Source: Hymenobacter convexus (lineage in GTDB: Bacteria; Bacteroidota; Bacteroidia; Cytophagales; Hymenobacteraceae). Taken from it: a DNA stretch of 64,000 nt. Position 1 is the stretch's first letter. Each line of letters opens with the position of its first letter. Both the position numbers and the translations under genes were made by a program. The stretch spans positions 124,001-188,000 of the forward strand of contig NZ_JAUQON010000006.1 in assembly GCF_030580955.1 (NCBI RefSeq), in the 5' to 3' direction. The notes below the pieces were generated by a model that saw only the letters and a program-made list of their open reading frames with translations, was not told the DNA's origin and made no database searches. Below are positions 9,364 through 16,499 of the stretch, piece by piece.

Positions 9364-9651
9364 CTATTCCAGCACTTTGGGCACGCGGAAGTAGTCCGAA
9401 TCCTTGCGCGGGGCGTTGCGCAGGCCTTCGGCGTGGCTCACGGTGTTGCGGGCTTCGTCGTCGCGCAGCACGTTCACTTCCTGCGAAAGGTGCACCAGCG
9501 GCTCCACGCCGGTGGTGTCGAGGCCTTCGAGCTGGGCCACGAAGTCGAGGATGTTGTTCAGGTCGCCGAGCATCTGCTGCTCGCGGGTGGCGTCAAATTC
9601 GAGGCGGGCCAAGTGGGCCAAGCCGCGCAGGGTGCCAAGGTCGGTGCTCAT
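9364..9651 (-). CDS. gatC: Asp-tRNA(Asn)/Glu-tRNA(Gln) amidotransferase subunit C
   Basis: A 95-residue protein of normal GatC length. GatC binds around GatA and stabilises the GatCAB complex, which converts Glu-tRNA(Gln) or Asp-tRNA(Asn) to the correctly charged form. The family features LAHLARLEF near the N-terminus and the C-terminal LRNAPRKDSDYFRVPKVLE pattern (APxxxxxxFxVPKV) are clear. gatA and gatB are not adjacent, as usual in Bacteroidota. The TAG stop touches the TTG start of the membrane/TPR gene. Confidence 0.95.
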   Translation of the reverse strand: MSTDLGTLRGLAHLARLEFDATREQQMLGDLNNILDFVAQLEGLDTTGVEPLVHLSQEVNVLRDDEARNTVSHAEGLRNAPRKDSDYFRVPKVLE

Positions 9652-9678
9652 TTATGGTTGAGAGTTATGCGTTGAAAA

Positions 9679-10503
9679 TTAAGAATTGGCGGCTTGCGGC
9701 GCTTCTTCGGCCACCACGTTGGCCGGGTTCCGCCAAGTACTCGGGCCGGGCTTTACGGCGCCCTCGGGCAGGAAATCACCGGCGAGCAGGGCAGCCACCT
9801 GCTCCTTCAGGGCCGGAATATCGGCCAGCGTGAGGCCGACGGTAGGAATGGGCTTGTGAAAAACGATTTTGAGGCGGTGGTAGCGCACCCGCAGGCTGCC
9901 CTTCACATCGGGCATGAACATGTGGTTCAGGGGCTGGCCCACGGGCACGATGGGCACACCCGCCTCAATGGCCATCTGGAAAGCGCCGTCCAACAGCGGC
10001 AGCAGTTCCTTGCCCGGCAGGTGCGAAATCCGGCCCTCGGCGAAAATGGCGATGCTCTTGCCCGCCGCCAGGCTGCGCCGGGCCTGCACCATGGCCTTGC
10101 CGCGGCTGACGGCGCTGGCCCGGTCCACGGTGATGTAGACACGCTCGAAAATAGGACCCCACACCGGCGTTTTGGCCAGCGAGGCCTTGCCCATCATGTT
10201 CAAAAATCCCGGTATGTACTTGAACAGCATCATGATGTCGATGTACGAGCCGTGGTTCGACACATACACGCAAGGCTGCGGGTTGGGGGCCGTGGTTTCG
10301 CGCACCACTTCCACGGGCACGCCCCACATGGTGATGGACAGCCACGACCACCAGCGGTTGATGGCGTGTACCACAAACTCGCCCCCCGGCCGGCGGCTGT
10401 AAAACCACTGCAAGGGAAACGTGAGCACAAACGGCAGCACAAACCAGAACGTGGCCCACGTAGTGTACAGGCGCTGGCCGAGGTAACGAAGCAGATGGCG
10501 CAT
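9679..10503 (-). CDS. 1-acyl-sn-glycerol-3-phosphate acyltransferase (PlsC family)
   Basis: A 274-residue membrane-associated acyltransferase that adds the second fatty acid in phosphatidic acid synthesis. The catalytic HX4D motif is present as NHGSYID; block III, usually FPEGTRS, is the variant FAEGRIS; block IV appears as VPIVPVG. An N-terminal membrane segment lies at about 13-35. Proline and alanine dominate the last 30 residues, which look disordered. A perfect promoter box TACCTTTG lies only 5 bp before the ATG (10509-10516), so its mRNA is probably leaderless. gatC follows 27 bp downstream, so acyltransferase, gatC, TPR protein and ATPase may form one operon. Confidence 0.9.
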   Translation of the reverse strand: MRHLLRYLGQRLYTTWATFWFVLPFVLTFPLQWFYSRRPGGEFVVHAINRWWSWLSITMWGVPVEVVRETTAPNPQPCVYVSNHGSYIDIMMLFKYIPGFLNMMGKASLAKTPVWGPIFERVYITVDRASAVSRGKAMVQARRSLAAGKSIAIFAEGRISHLPGKELLPLLDGAFQMAIEAGVPIVPVGQPLNHMFMPDVKGSLRVRYHRLKIVFHKPIPTVGLTLADIPALKEQVAALLAGDFLPEGAVKPGPSTWRNPANVVAEEAPQAANS

Positions 10504-10508
10504 AGCTG

Positions 10509-10516
10509 CAAAGGTA
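10509..10516 (-). promoter_or_regulatory. TAnnTTTG promoter box of the acyltransferase gene
   Basis: Reads TACCTTTG on the minus strand, an exact match to the Bacteroidota -7 box. Its 3' end is 5 bp from the ATG at 10503, so the expected transcription start falls at or beside the start codon. Confidence 0.6.
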
Positions 10517-10550
10517 GGTTACAGGAAAAAAGAACGTCGTGCACAAAACT

Positions 10551-10659
10551 GTCATGCTGAGCGCCGCCGAAGCATCTCTACCGCAGCAGTGAATCCCTTC
10601 GTTTGGATTACTCTAGCGGTAGAGATGCTTCGGCTGCGCGGACGCCAGATGAGCATGAC
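10551..10659. repeat. REP-like inverted repeat, class GTCATGCTGAGC
   Basis: Left arm starts at 10551; the right arm ends at 10659 and carries about 10 extra bases (around 10640-10650) that break the pairing. It lies between the NUDIX gene's 3' end and the acyltransferase promoter, both on the minus strand. Confidence 0.85.
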
Positions 10660-10668
10660 GTTCTGTTG

Positions 10669-11247
10669 TCACCTCCGCCCGGCCAGCACCCGCTCCGCCT
10701 TCAGCAAGCCCGCCACGCTGATGGCGTCGGTGATGCGGTCGTCCATGGCCATGCGCACGGCTTCGGCCAGCGGCAGCTTCCAGAGGCGCAGGTCCTCGGT
10801 TTCTTCAGGCTCCACGTCGCCCTGGGTCAGGTCTTCGGCCAGGAACACGAAGCCTTCTTCGTCGGTCACTGAATTAGAAGTGTGGAGGCGGGCAATGCGC
10901 GTCCAGCGGGCGGCCAGCAGGCCGGTTTCTTCCTTCAGCTCGCGCTGGGCCGATTCCAGAATATCCCGCTCAATCAGGCCGCCACCCATTGGAATTTCCC
11001 AGCTGTACTCGTTCAGGGTGTAGCGGTACTGACCCACCAGCCAGGTGTTACCGTCGGCATCGACGGGAATAATGCCAAGCGCCTTATTTTTCATGCTTAC
11101 CACGCCGTAGATGCCGCGGCCGCCGCCGGGGTTTAGCACTTGGTCTTCGCGCACCGAAATCCAGGGGTTATGGTATTTCACCTCCGAGCTGAGGGTTTGC
11201 CAGGGGTTGTGATTTTCGTCAACAACGGGGGCAGAAGATAGGGACAT
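10669..11247 (-). CDS. NUDIX hydrolase, ADP-ribose pyrophosphatase-like
   Basis: A 192-residue protein with the core of a NUDIX box, RELKEETG at about 108-115, which holds the Mg2+-binding glutamates. The order of strands (ISVREDQV, GIIPVD, LVGQYRY, WEIPMGG) resembles ADP-ribose/sugar-nucleotide pyrophosphatases, which split nucleoside-diphosphate-X into NMP and phosphate-X. The N-terminal glycine of the box is shifted by one residue from the consensus. The frame is open upstream to 11508, but the start at 11247 (MSLSSAPVV) is preferred because the extension has no family resemblance and overlaps the promoter of the facing RNA gene. Confidence 0.88.
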   Translation of the reverse strand: MSLSSAPVVDENHNPWQTLSSEVKYHNPWISVREDQVLNPGGGRGIYGVVSMKNKALGIIPVDADGNTWLVGQYRYTLNEYSWEIPMGGGLIERDILESAQRELKEETGLLAARWTRIARLHTSNSVTDEEGFVFLAEDLTQGDVEPEETEDLRLWKLPLAEAVRMAMDDRITDAISVAGLLKAERVLAGRR

Positions 11248-11387
11248 AGCCAAAAAACGATTAATACGAACCGTAAAATTACGGCGAGCGGCGCCAGCCC
11301 GGCTTTCCAATCGTCGGCTAGATGTCGTCATCCGCCGTGTCAAAGGTTTCGTTGGGCGACTAAAGCCTGCCATTAATCCAAAAAATA

Positions 11388-11419
11388 TTGCGCTCCCCCC
11401 TGCCAGCCTAGTATCTTTG
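11388..11419 (+). promoter_or_regulatory. Promoter of the candidate small RNA
   Basis: TTG at 11388-11390, a 21-base spacer, then TATCTTTG at 11412-11419. This is a full match to the Bacteroidota housekeeping promoter pattern, with transcription expected to start near 11425. Confidence 0.65.
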
Positions 11420-11423
11420 ACCC

Positions 11424-11563
11424 ATAAGTACCCCCGCACGGGCTGGAAATGTGGAAAGGAAGGACCTCTCGTGCGGCGGCGCTCTGGCTGAAAAGGTGGG
11501 GTAGACACCTCTAAGCCGGACCCGCCACTTTAAGGCCGTCGCACTTGTGCGACGGCCTTTTTT
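11424..11563 (+). ncRNA. Candidate structured small RNA, about 140 nt
   Basis: A stretch bounded by a consensus promoter and a strong terminator that contains no convincing reading frame. It can fold into at least three hairpins: CCGCACG (11434-11440) with CGTGCGG (11470-11476); GGCT...AGCC around GGTG/CACC at about 11486-11517; and the terminator stem at 11532-11559. I compared it by eye with SRP RNA, tmRNA, RNase P RNA and common riboswitches and found no match, although GGAAAGGAAGGACC has a faint likeness to the SRP S-domain. It is followed, after about 105 bp, by a small acidic protein gene, so it could instead be a long attenuated leader. Confidence 0.5.
11532..11563 (+). terminator. Strong Rho-independent terminator
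   Basis: A perfect 13-bp GC-rich stem (11532-11544 with 11547-11559) around CTTG, followed by a run of T residues to 11563. It ends the candidate small RNA. Confidence 0.9.
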
Positions 11564-11668
11564 GTTGGGTTTGGCCAGGCTCCACGGCTGCGCTTTCAAC
11601 CTGAACCGCGCTGCCGCCGTACCACCCATACCCCGGCCGCCCACATCCCGGCCGGCACCTACCCTCCC

Positions 11669-11917
11669 ATGGCCCAGTCCAATTCGAAGCCCAACCAAAA
11701 TTCCAAGCAAGACGAGCACGACCCGCTGTTCAACCTCAAGCACGCCCAGGCCGAAGCCGACCTGGCCCAGAACACCAATGGCCTTGGCCCCGTCACGAAC
11801 GAATATGTGACCACCGACGAAGACTCCGAAATCGACGAAGGCCCGCGCGACAGCCAGGGCCAGCGCCGCGGCGAAACCGACCCTTCGGACGAAGGCAGCA
11901 CCGCCGGGCGCCACTAA
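11669..11917 (+). CDS. Small acidic, disordered protein
   Basis: An 82-residue protein with no hydrophobic core, rich in Asp, Glu, Asn, Gln and Ser, so probably disordered and soluble. There is no signal peptide or known motif. The ATG at 11669 follows about 105 bp after the small-RNA terminator, and a strong terminator follows 13 bp after the stop, which supports a real transcription unit. The codon use has a GC-rich third position like its neighbours. Function is unknown. Its compactness and placement between two terminators suggest an independent single-gene unit. Confidence 0.6.
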   Translation: MAQSNSKPNQNSKQDEHDPLFNLKHAQAEADLAQNTNGLGPVTNEYVTTDEDSEIDEGPRDSQGQRRGETDPSDEGSTAGRH

Positions 11918-11930
11918 ACCGCCCCGCGCA

Positions 11931-11991
11931 AAAAAGAGCGGTGAGCAAATCGAGCCTTTACTTTGGGGCTGATTTGCTCACCGCTCTTTTT
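11931..11991 (+). terminator. 21-bp perfect stem-loop between the acidic protein gene and rnhB
   Basis: Perfect 21-bp arms (11931-11951 and 11971-11991), A-run on one side and T-run on the other, with a 19-base loop that itself can pair AGCC/GGCT. It is a terminator for the acidic-protein gene. The loop contains TACTTTGG (11960-11967), similar to the Bacteroidota promoter box, 35 bp before the rnhB start. Confidence 0.85.
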
Positions 11992-12001
11992 ATTTCAACC
12001 T

Positions 12002-12577
12002 GTGCTGCTTGCTAATTATTCCGGTTTTGCGCTCGAAGCGGGCCTCGACGAAGCCGGCCGCGGCTGCCTGGCGGGTCCGGTTTTCGCGGCGGCCGTCATT
12101 CTCCCGCCCGATTTCAGCCCGCGCTTCCTCAACGATTCCAAGCAGCTCAGCGCCAGGCGGCGCGAGGCCTTACGCCCCGAAATCTGCGCCGAAGCCGTAG
12201 CCTGGGCCATCGGCCAGGCGTCGGAAGCCGAAATCAGCAGCCTCAACATCGTGCAGGCCAGCTACTTGGCCATGCACCGCGCGGTGGCGGCGCTATCCGT
12301 AAGCCCAGAACATCTCCTGGTTGATGGCAACCGCTTTCGGGCCTTGGAGGGTTACCCGCACACCTGCATCATCGGGGGCGACGGCCTGTACCGGCACATT
12401 GCGGCAGCGTCGGTACTCGCCAAAACGTTTCGCGATGACTACATGACTGTGCTGGCCGCCGAGTTTCCCGAATACGGCTGGGAGCAAAACGCGGGCTACC
12501 CCACCGCTCAGCACCGCAACGCCATTCGCACGCACGGGCCCAGCCCGCACCACCGCATGGGTTTCCGGCTGCTTTAA
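12002..12577 (+). CDS. rnhB: Ribonuclease HII
   Basis: A 191-residue RNase HII, which nicks the RNA strand of RNA:DNA hybrids and starts removal of single ribonucleotides from DNA. The signature [14 protein letters not shown] carries the first catalytic Asp and Glu; the later acidic residues are in LLVDGNR and FRDDYM; the substrate-reading GRG is intact. No ATG precedes the conserved core. GTG at 12002 (reading VLLANYSGF) is the best start, since the only longer option begins with TTG inside the stem-loop at 11931-11991. The start therefore sits 10 bases after a terminator-type hairpin. Confidence 0.93.
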   Translation: MLLANYSGFALEAGLDEAGRGCLAGPVFAAAVILPPDFSPRFLNDSKQLSARRREALRPEICAEAVAWAIGQASEAEISSLNIVQASYLAMHRAVAALSVSPEHLLVDGNRFRALEGYPHTCIIGGDGLYRHIAAASVLAKTFRDDYMTVLAAEFPEYGWEQNAGYPTAQHRNAIRTHGPSPHHRMGFRLL

Positions 12578-12601
12578 GACAGGCATTGAACGGGCGAGAA
12601 G

Positions 12602-13045
12602 CTAATTCTTCAGCTTCAGCAAATCCAGGAACAAGCTGAAACCATCCACGCTGGTACCGCCTTCCCCAAACTTATCAAAGCTCAACGGCTTGATGATGTA
12701 GCCGCTTACAGCCAGCTCCTGCGCCTTCAGGCGGTCCGATTCGAGGTCGGAGGTCGTCATAATGAACACATTCAACCCCACAAACTCGGGGTCGGAACGC
12801 AGCACTTCGAGCAGCTCCAGCCCGTTCATGCGGGGCATGTTGATGTCGAGCATCACGAGGCTGGGGCGGGCTATTTTTGGCTCATCGCCTTCGCCGCGCA
12901 GCATTCGCAGCGCGTCGCGCCCGTTGCGGGCGTGTATCAGCGGGACATCGATGTTTTGGCGGCGCAGCTCGCGCTGCACGTTCATGACGTCCATCTGGTC
13001 GTCTTCCACGAGCAAAATGCTGGGCGTGGGATAATCGGCGGACAT
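12602..13045 (-). CDS. Single-domain response regulator (CheY/Rcp1 type)
   Basis: A 147-residue stand-alone receiver. Acidic pair LLVEDD (14-16), phosphoacceptor Asp67 in VMLDINMP, switch Thr in FIMTTSD and the conserved Lys in IIKPLS are all present, so it should be phosphorylated normally. With no output domain it probably acts by protein-protein contact, as Rcp1-type partners of phytochrome-like kinases do. It lies 56 bp downstream of the CHASE3 kinase gene and is its likely partner. The last 20 residues (after KPLSFDKF) form a short extension. Confidence 0.92.
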   Translation of the reverse strand: MSADYPTPSILLVEDDQMDVMNVQRELRRQNIDVPLIHARNGRDALRMLRGEGDEPKIARPSLVMLDINMPRMNGLELLEVLRSDPEFVGLNVFIMTTSDLESDRLKAQELAVSGYIIKPLSFDKFGEGGTSVDGFSLFLDLLKLKN

Positions 13046-13101
13046 AAGCTAAATACTAATCAACGGCGGGAATATGCCCGCAAAACGGTCGCACGCGGCC
13101 G

Positions 13102-14658
13102 TCAGGTTGCCATTGATACGGTAGAACCGGCGCCCGTGGCCACGGTTGCGCCGGTTTTTTTGGCTTTGGGCGGCACCTTGGGCCAGGTAAAGATGAACTT
13201 AGCCCCCTGTCCCTCCGCCGATTTCACCCCAATGCGCCCACCCTGGCGCTCCACAATTTTTTTCACAATGGCCAGCCCCACACCCGTGCTTTCGATGGTA
13301 TCGCGCTCGGTCAGGGTCTGGAAGATGATGAAAATACGGTCGTGGTATTCCGGAGCGATGCCGGGGCCGTCGTCGGCTACGGAAAAAAGGTAGAAGTCGC
13401 CGGCGTCGTCGCAGCTGATGTGCACGGTGCCGGTCTCGGGGTGGTGGTGGTACTTCAGCGCGTTGCTGATGAGGTTGGTGAACACCTGCTGCAGCTGCAC
13501 CGCGTTGGTGGTGAGCGTGGGCAAAAAAAACGGCAATTCGACCTTGAATCCGGGCGGCGGGTTGAGGGTATCGACGACTTCGCGCAGCAGCGTGCGCACA
13601 AACACCGTTTCATCGGCCTGCGCCACCCGGCCAATGCGGGCCAGGTCCAGAATGCCGGTAATGAGCTTTTCCATGCGGTGCACGCGCTGCCGCATCATGC
13701 CCAGAAACTCGCGGATGTGGGGCGGTAGCTGTGCCGTGCCCATATCTTCCTCAATCCAGCGCGAAGCACTCTCGATGCCGCGCAAGGGCGCTTTCAAGTC
13801 GTGCGATACCACGTAGGCGAACTGGTCGAGCTCTTGGTTGCGGTTTTCGAGCTGGCTGATGTTGGCGCCCACGGTGCGGGCCATCACGTTGAGGGCCGAG
13901 GTCAGCTCGCTCACCTCGTCCTGCTCGGTGTCGAGAATCTGGCTGGTGTAGTCACCATCGGCCATGCGCCGGGCCAAATCGAGCATGCTACGCAGCCGGC
14001 GGCCAAACACCCGCACAATGTAAACGGCCCACAGCAGCCCCAGCACCAGCGCCGCAATGGCCAGGCCCGCCGACAACCATTCGGCGCGCAGGATGCTCTC
14101 GTCCAGCTCAAGCCGCAGCTGTTTGCGGGTTTCCGATTCGCGGCTTTCGAAAGCCGCCAGCCGCTCCCGGATGTTGTCCATCACGTGCTTGCCGTTCAGG
14201 CCTTCGGTGAGGCGACGGTGCGCCATCCCATCCAGGCCGGTCTGGGCGGGAATACGGCGGCGGGCTTCGCGCTTTTCGGCCACCATGAGGTGGCTGTAGC
14301 CCGACCATTGCTGAAACAGCCGCTGCGTCTGGTCGATGAGCTTGGTTTGTTCGGGCGAATCCATCACCAGGTCGCGCAGCTCGGCAAACCGGCCAATGAG
14401 CTGGCGCTCGCCATCGTAGTACGGTTCCAGCGTTTGCTCATTCCCAATGAGCAGGTAGCCACGGAAGCCCGTTTCCATGTCGATAATGTTGCGCAACAGG
14501 TTCGACGCCCGGTTCGACACCTGCTGCGAGGCCTCAACCTTCCGCGAATTGCGCAGCACCTGCCCGGCCAGCTGATAATAAAACACCACAACCACCGCAA
14601 AAAGCGCCAGCAACAGCACAAATCCTGCAAAAAGCTTGGTGGTAAGCGTAATTTTCAT
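13102..14658 (-). CDS. CHASE3-HAMP sensor histidine kinase
   Basis: A 518-residue inner-membrane kinase. Order: membrane segment 1 (about 9-28); periplasmic CHASE3 domain (about 35-190, with the hallmark DMETGFRGYLL at 60-70); membrane segment 2 (about 194-216); HAMP (about 217-270); HisKA with phospho-acceptor His286 in VSHDLKAPLRG; and an ATPase domain with N box (LISNALKYH), G1 (VADDGPGIAPE) and G2 (STGVGLAIVKKI). The kinase core resembles phytochrome-type kinases. The tail after residue 495 is low-complexity. Upstream by 23 bp is a CZB zinc-binding protein gene and downstream a receiver-only regulator, giving a three-gene signalling unit. Confidence 0.94.
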   Translation of the reverse strand: MKITLTTKLFAGFVLLLALFAVVVVFYYQLAGQVLRNSRKVEASQQVSNRASNLLRNIIDMETGFRGYLLIGNEQTLEPYYDGERQLIGRFAELRDLVMDSPEQTKLIDQTQRLFQQWSGYSHLMVAEKREARRRIPAQTGLDGMAHRRLTEGLNGKHVMDNIRERLAAFESRESETRKQLRLELDESILRAEWLSAGLAIAALVLGLLWAVYIVRVFGRRLRSMLDLARRMADGDYTSQILDTEQDEVSELTSALNVMARTVGANISQLENRNQELDQFAYVVSHDLKAPLRGIESASRWIEEDMGTAQLPPHIREFLGMMRQRVHRMEKLITGILDLARIGRVAQADETVFVRTLLREVVDTLNPPPGFKVELPFFLPTLTTNAVQLQQVFTNLISNALKYHHHPETGTVHISCDDAGDFYLFSVADDGPGIAPEYHDRIFIIFQTLTERDTIESTGVGLAIVKKIVERQGGRIGVKSAEGQGAKFIFTWPKVPPKAKKTGATVATGAGSTVSMAT

Positions 14659-14681
14659 GCTGATGCGCCCAGGCGCTTGGT

Positions 14682-15056
14682 TCAGGCCTCCCTACGCATC
14701 CGCGCCTCCATGGTTTGGAGCAGAGTCAGCATTTCGTCGGCAATGACCTGCAGCGGACCGTAGCCGGCGCTGGCATCGCCCGGCCGGCCGGCATCGTGCA
14801 AATCCATCAGCCGGTTGGCTTCCTGGTGGATGAGGTTGTGCTGGCGGTCGAACTGCCGGGCTTCGGGCAAGTGGGCATACACCCCGCGGCCGCGCAGGCG
14901 GCTGGCAATCCATTGGCCGAGGCTGCAAACTTCCGGGTCGCGCAACGGCCCTTCTTCTCCCCCATTTCCAAATAAGTATGAACGCAGCTTGCTCTTGAAA
15001 TGAACGTGCTTGATGCGCGCCGAATCAAAATCCTGCTTTAATTCTTCAACCGTCAT
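14682..15056 (-). CDS. Stand-alone CZB (chemoreceptor zinc-binding) domain protein
   Basis: A 124-residue protein that is almost all CZB domain, a four-helix bundle that binds zinc through three His and one Cys. The key elements are the N-terminal KHVHFKSKL (first His), VCSLGQWI (Cys) and HNLIH (last two His, HxxxH). In chemoreceptors and diguanylate cyclases this zinc site senses zinc or oxidants such as HOCl. Here the domain is free-standing and encoded just before a CHASE3 kinase, so it may be a soluble sensor for that kinase; this is an inference. The start at 15056 lies 3 bp from a TAACTTTG promoter box, implying a leaderless mRNA. Confidence 0.82.
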   Translation of the reverse strand: MTVEELKQDFDSARIKHVHFKSKLRSYLFGNGGEEGPLRDPEVCSLGQWIASRLRGRGVYAHLPEARQFDRQHNLIHQEANRLMDLHDAGRPGDASAGYGPLQVIADEMLTLLQTMEARMRREA

Positions 15057-15059
15057 ACG

Positions 15060-15067
15060 CAAAGTTA
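15060..15067 (-). promoter_or_regulatory. TAnnTTTG promoter box of the CZB-kinase-regulator unit
   Basis: TAACTTTG on the minus strand, an exact box, ending 3 bp before the chosen ATG of the CZB gene. Either the mRNA is leaderless or translation starts at a later codon. Confidence 0.5.
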
Positions 15068-15193
15068 GGCAGCGCGCCAGATGGCCCGCACGTACTATAC
15101 GAAAAGGCCTCCCAAAGAACCGAAACGTCGTTAGGGGCTGGTGCAAATTTGGCCGGTTCGCGGGCTTGCAGCACCTTCCGGCTCAGAAAGAGG

Positions 15194-15201
15194 TACTTTT
15201 G
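15194..15201 (+). promoter_or_regulatory. TAnnTTTG promoter box before prfB
   Basis: TACTTTTG, an exact box, 75 bp before the prfB ATG. The gap to the start codon would be an ordinary 5' leader. Confidence 0.5.
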
Positions 15202-15276
15202 CGCTTCATCTTTTTGCCCGGTCGCAACGGAGCCTCAAACCCCCCGTGCCCCGCGCTCCTCATTTTTTCCCCACCC

Positions 15277-16354
15277 ATGACCCAAGACCAGATTAAGGAC
15301 TTGAAGGGCCGCGCCGAGGCCCTGAGGAGGTATCTTTGACTACGATGCCCGCAAAGAACAATTAGCCGCTTACGAGGCCAAAACCACCGCCCCCGGCTTC
15401 TGGGACGACTCTAAGGCAGCCGAAGCCACGCTCCGCGAAATCAAGCCCATCAAAACCTGGACCGATGACTTCGAGGCCGTGCAGCAAACGCTGGCCGACA
15501 CCGAAGTGCTCTACGACTTCTACAAGGATGGCGATGTGTCGGAAGCCGAAATGCAGGCCGACTACGAAACCGCGCTCAAAAAGCTGGAAGCCCTCGAATT
15601 CAAGCGCATGCTGAGCGACGAGGAAGACCAGCTTTCGGCCATTATCGACATCAACCCCGGCGCCGGCGGCACCGAAAGCCAGGACTGGGCCGAAATGCTC
15701 ATGCGCATGTACATCATGTGGGCCGAAAGCCACGGCTTTGGGGTGAAGCAAATCAGCTACCAGCCCGGCGAAGGCGCGGGCATCAAGTCGGCGTCGCTCG
15801 AAATCGACGGCGATTTTGCCTACGGCTACCTCAAAAGTGAAATCGGGGTGCACCGGTTGGTGCGCATGTCGCCGTTTGATAGCAGCGGCCGGCGCCACAC
15901 GTCGTTTGCCTCCGTATTTGCCTACCCGGTGATTGATGACACCATCAACATCGAAATCAACCCTGCCGACATCTCCTGGGATACCTTCCGGGCTGGCGGC
16001 GCGGGCGGGCAAAACGTGAACAAGGTAGAAACCGCCGTGCGCCTCACGCACGCGCCCTCCGGCATCATCATCGCCGTCCAGATTGAGCGCAGCCAGCTCA
16101 TGAATAAGGAACACGCCCTGCGCATGCTCAAATCGCGCCTTTACCAGATTGAGATGGACAAGCGCCACGCCGAGCGCGACAAAGTGGAAGCCACCAAGAA
16201 GCGCATTGACTTCGGCTCTCAGATTCGCAACTACGTGTTACACCCCTACAAGCTCATCAAGGACCTGCGCACCGGCATCGAGCGCACCGACGTGCAGAAC
16301 GTGCTGGACGGCGACCTAGACGAGTTCATTAAAGGGTTTCTGATGCAGAGCTAG
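15277..16354 (+). CDS. prfB: Peptide chain release factor 2, with programmed +1 frameshift
   Basis: RF2 ends translation at UGA and UAA. The gene is read as 15277-15336, then +1 shifted, 15338-16354, giving about 358 residues. Codons 1-20 run from ATG to CTT, then an in-frame TGA (15337-15339), after which the frame continues GAC TAC GAT. The stop-recognition tripeptide SPF (MSPFDSSG) and the catalytic GGQ ([12 protein letters not shown]) are present, with the normal C-terminal domain ending [11 protein letters not shown]. The frameshift makes RF2 limit its own synthesis: low RF2 leaves ribosomes paused at UGA and favours slipping. Promoter box at 15194-15201, terminator at 16383-16420. Confidence 0.97.
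15325..15340 (+). promoter_or_regulatory. RF2 frameshift site
   Basis: AGGAGG (15325-15330), then TAT, the slippery CTT and the stop TGA followed by C. Spacing is the same as in the classical bacterial site, with an internal Shine-Dalgarno-like element three bases before CTT. Confidence 0.95.
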
Positions 16355-16382
16355 AACGCCCACCGTCGTTCGCTCTCACCTA

Positions 16383-16420
16383 CCAAAAAGCCCGCTTGAA
16401 GCATCAAGCGGGCTTTTTGG
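16383..16420 (+). terminator. prfB terminator
   Basis: A 17-bp stem (AAAAAGCCCGCTTGA core) with a 4-base loop, A-run and T-run on opposite sides, 28 bp after the prfB stop. It can work in both directions. Confidence 0.88.
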
Positions 16421-16447
16421 TGACATGGCAGGACTCCGGCTCAAACA

Positions 16448-16479
16448 AAAAAGAGACCGGGAAATCCCGGTCTCTTTTT
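16448..16479 (-). terminator. Terminator after the first SusD-like gene
   Basis: A 14-bp stem AAAAAGAGACCGGG (16448-16461) with CCCGGTCTCTTTTT (16466-16479), 20 bp past the stop of the minus-strand SusD-like gene. It faces the prfB terminator. Confidence 0.88.
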
Positions 16480-16499
16480 GTTAAGCACCTTGAGCTAGC

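Noticed and set aside
11424..11563. SRP RNA (ffs) at the candidate small RNA
   Set aside because: GGAAAGGAAGGACC is only superficially like the SRP motif; the flanking conserved loop bases do not match.
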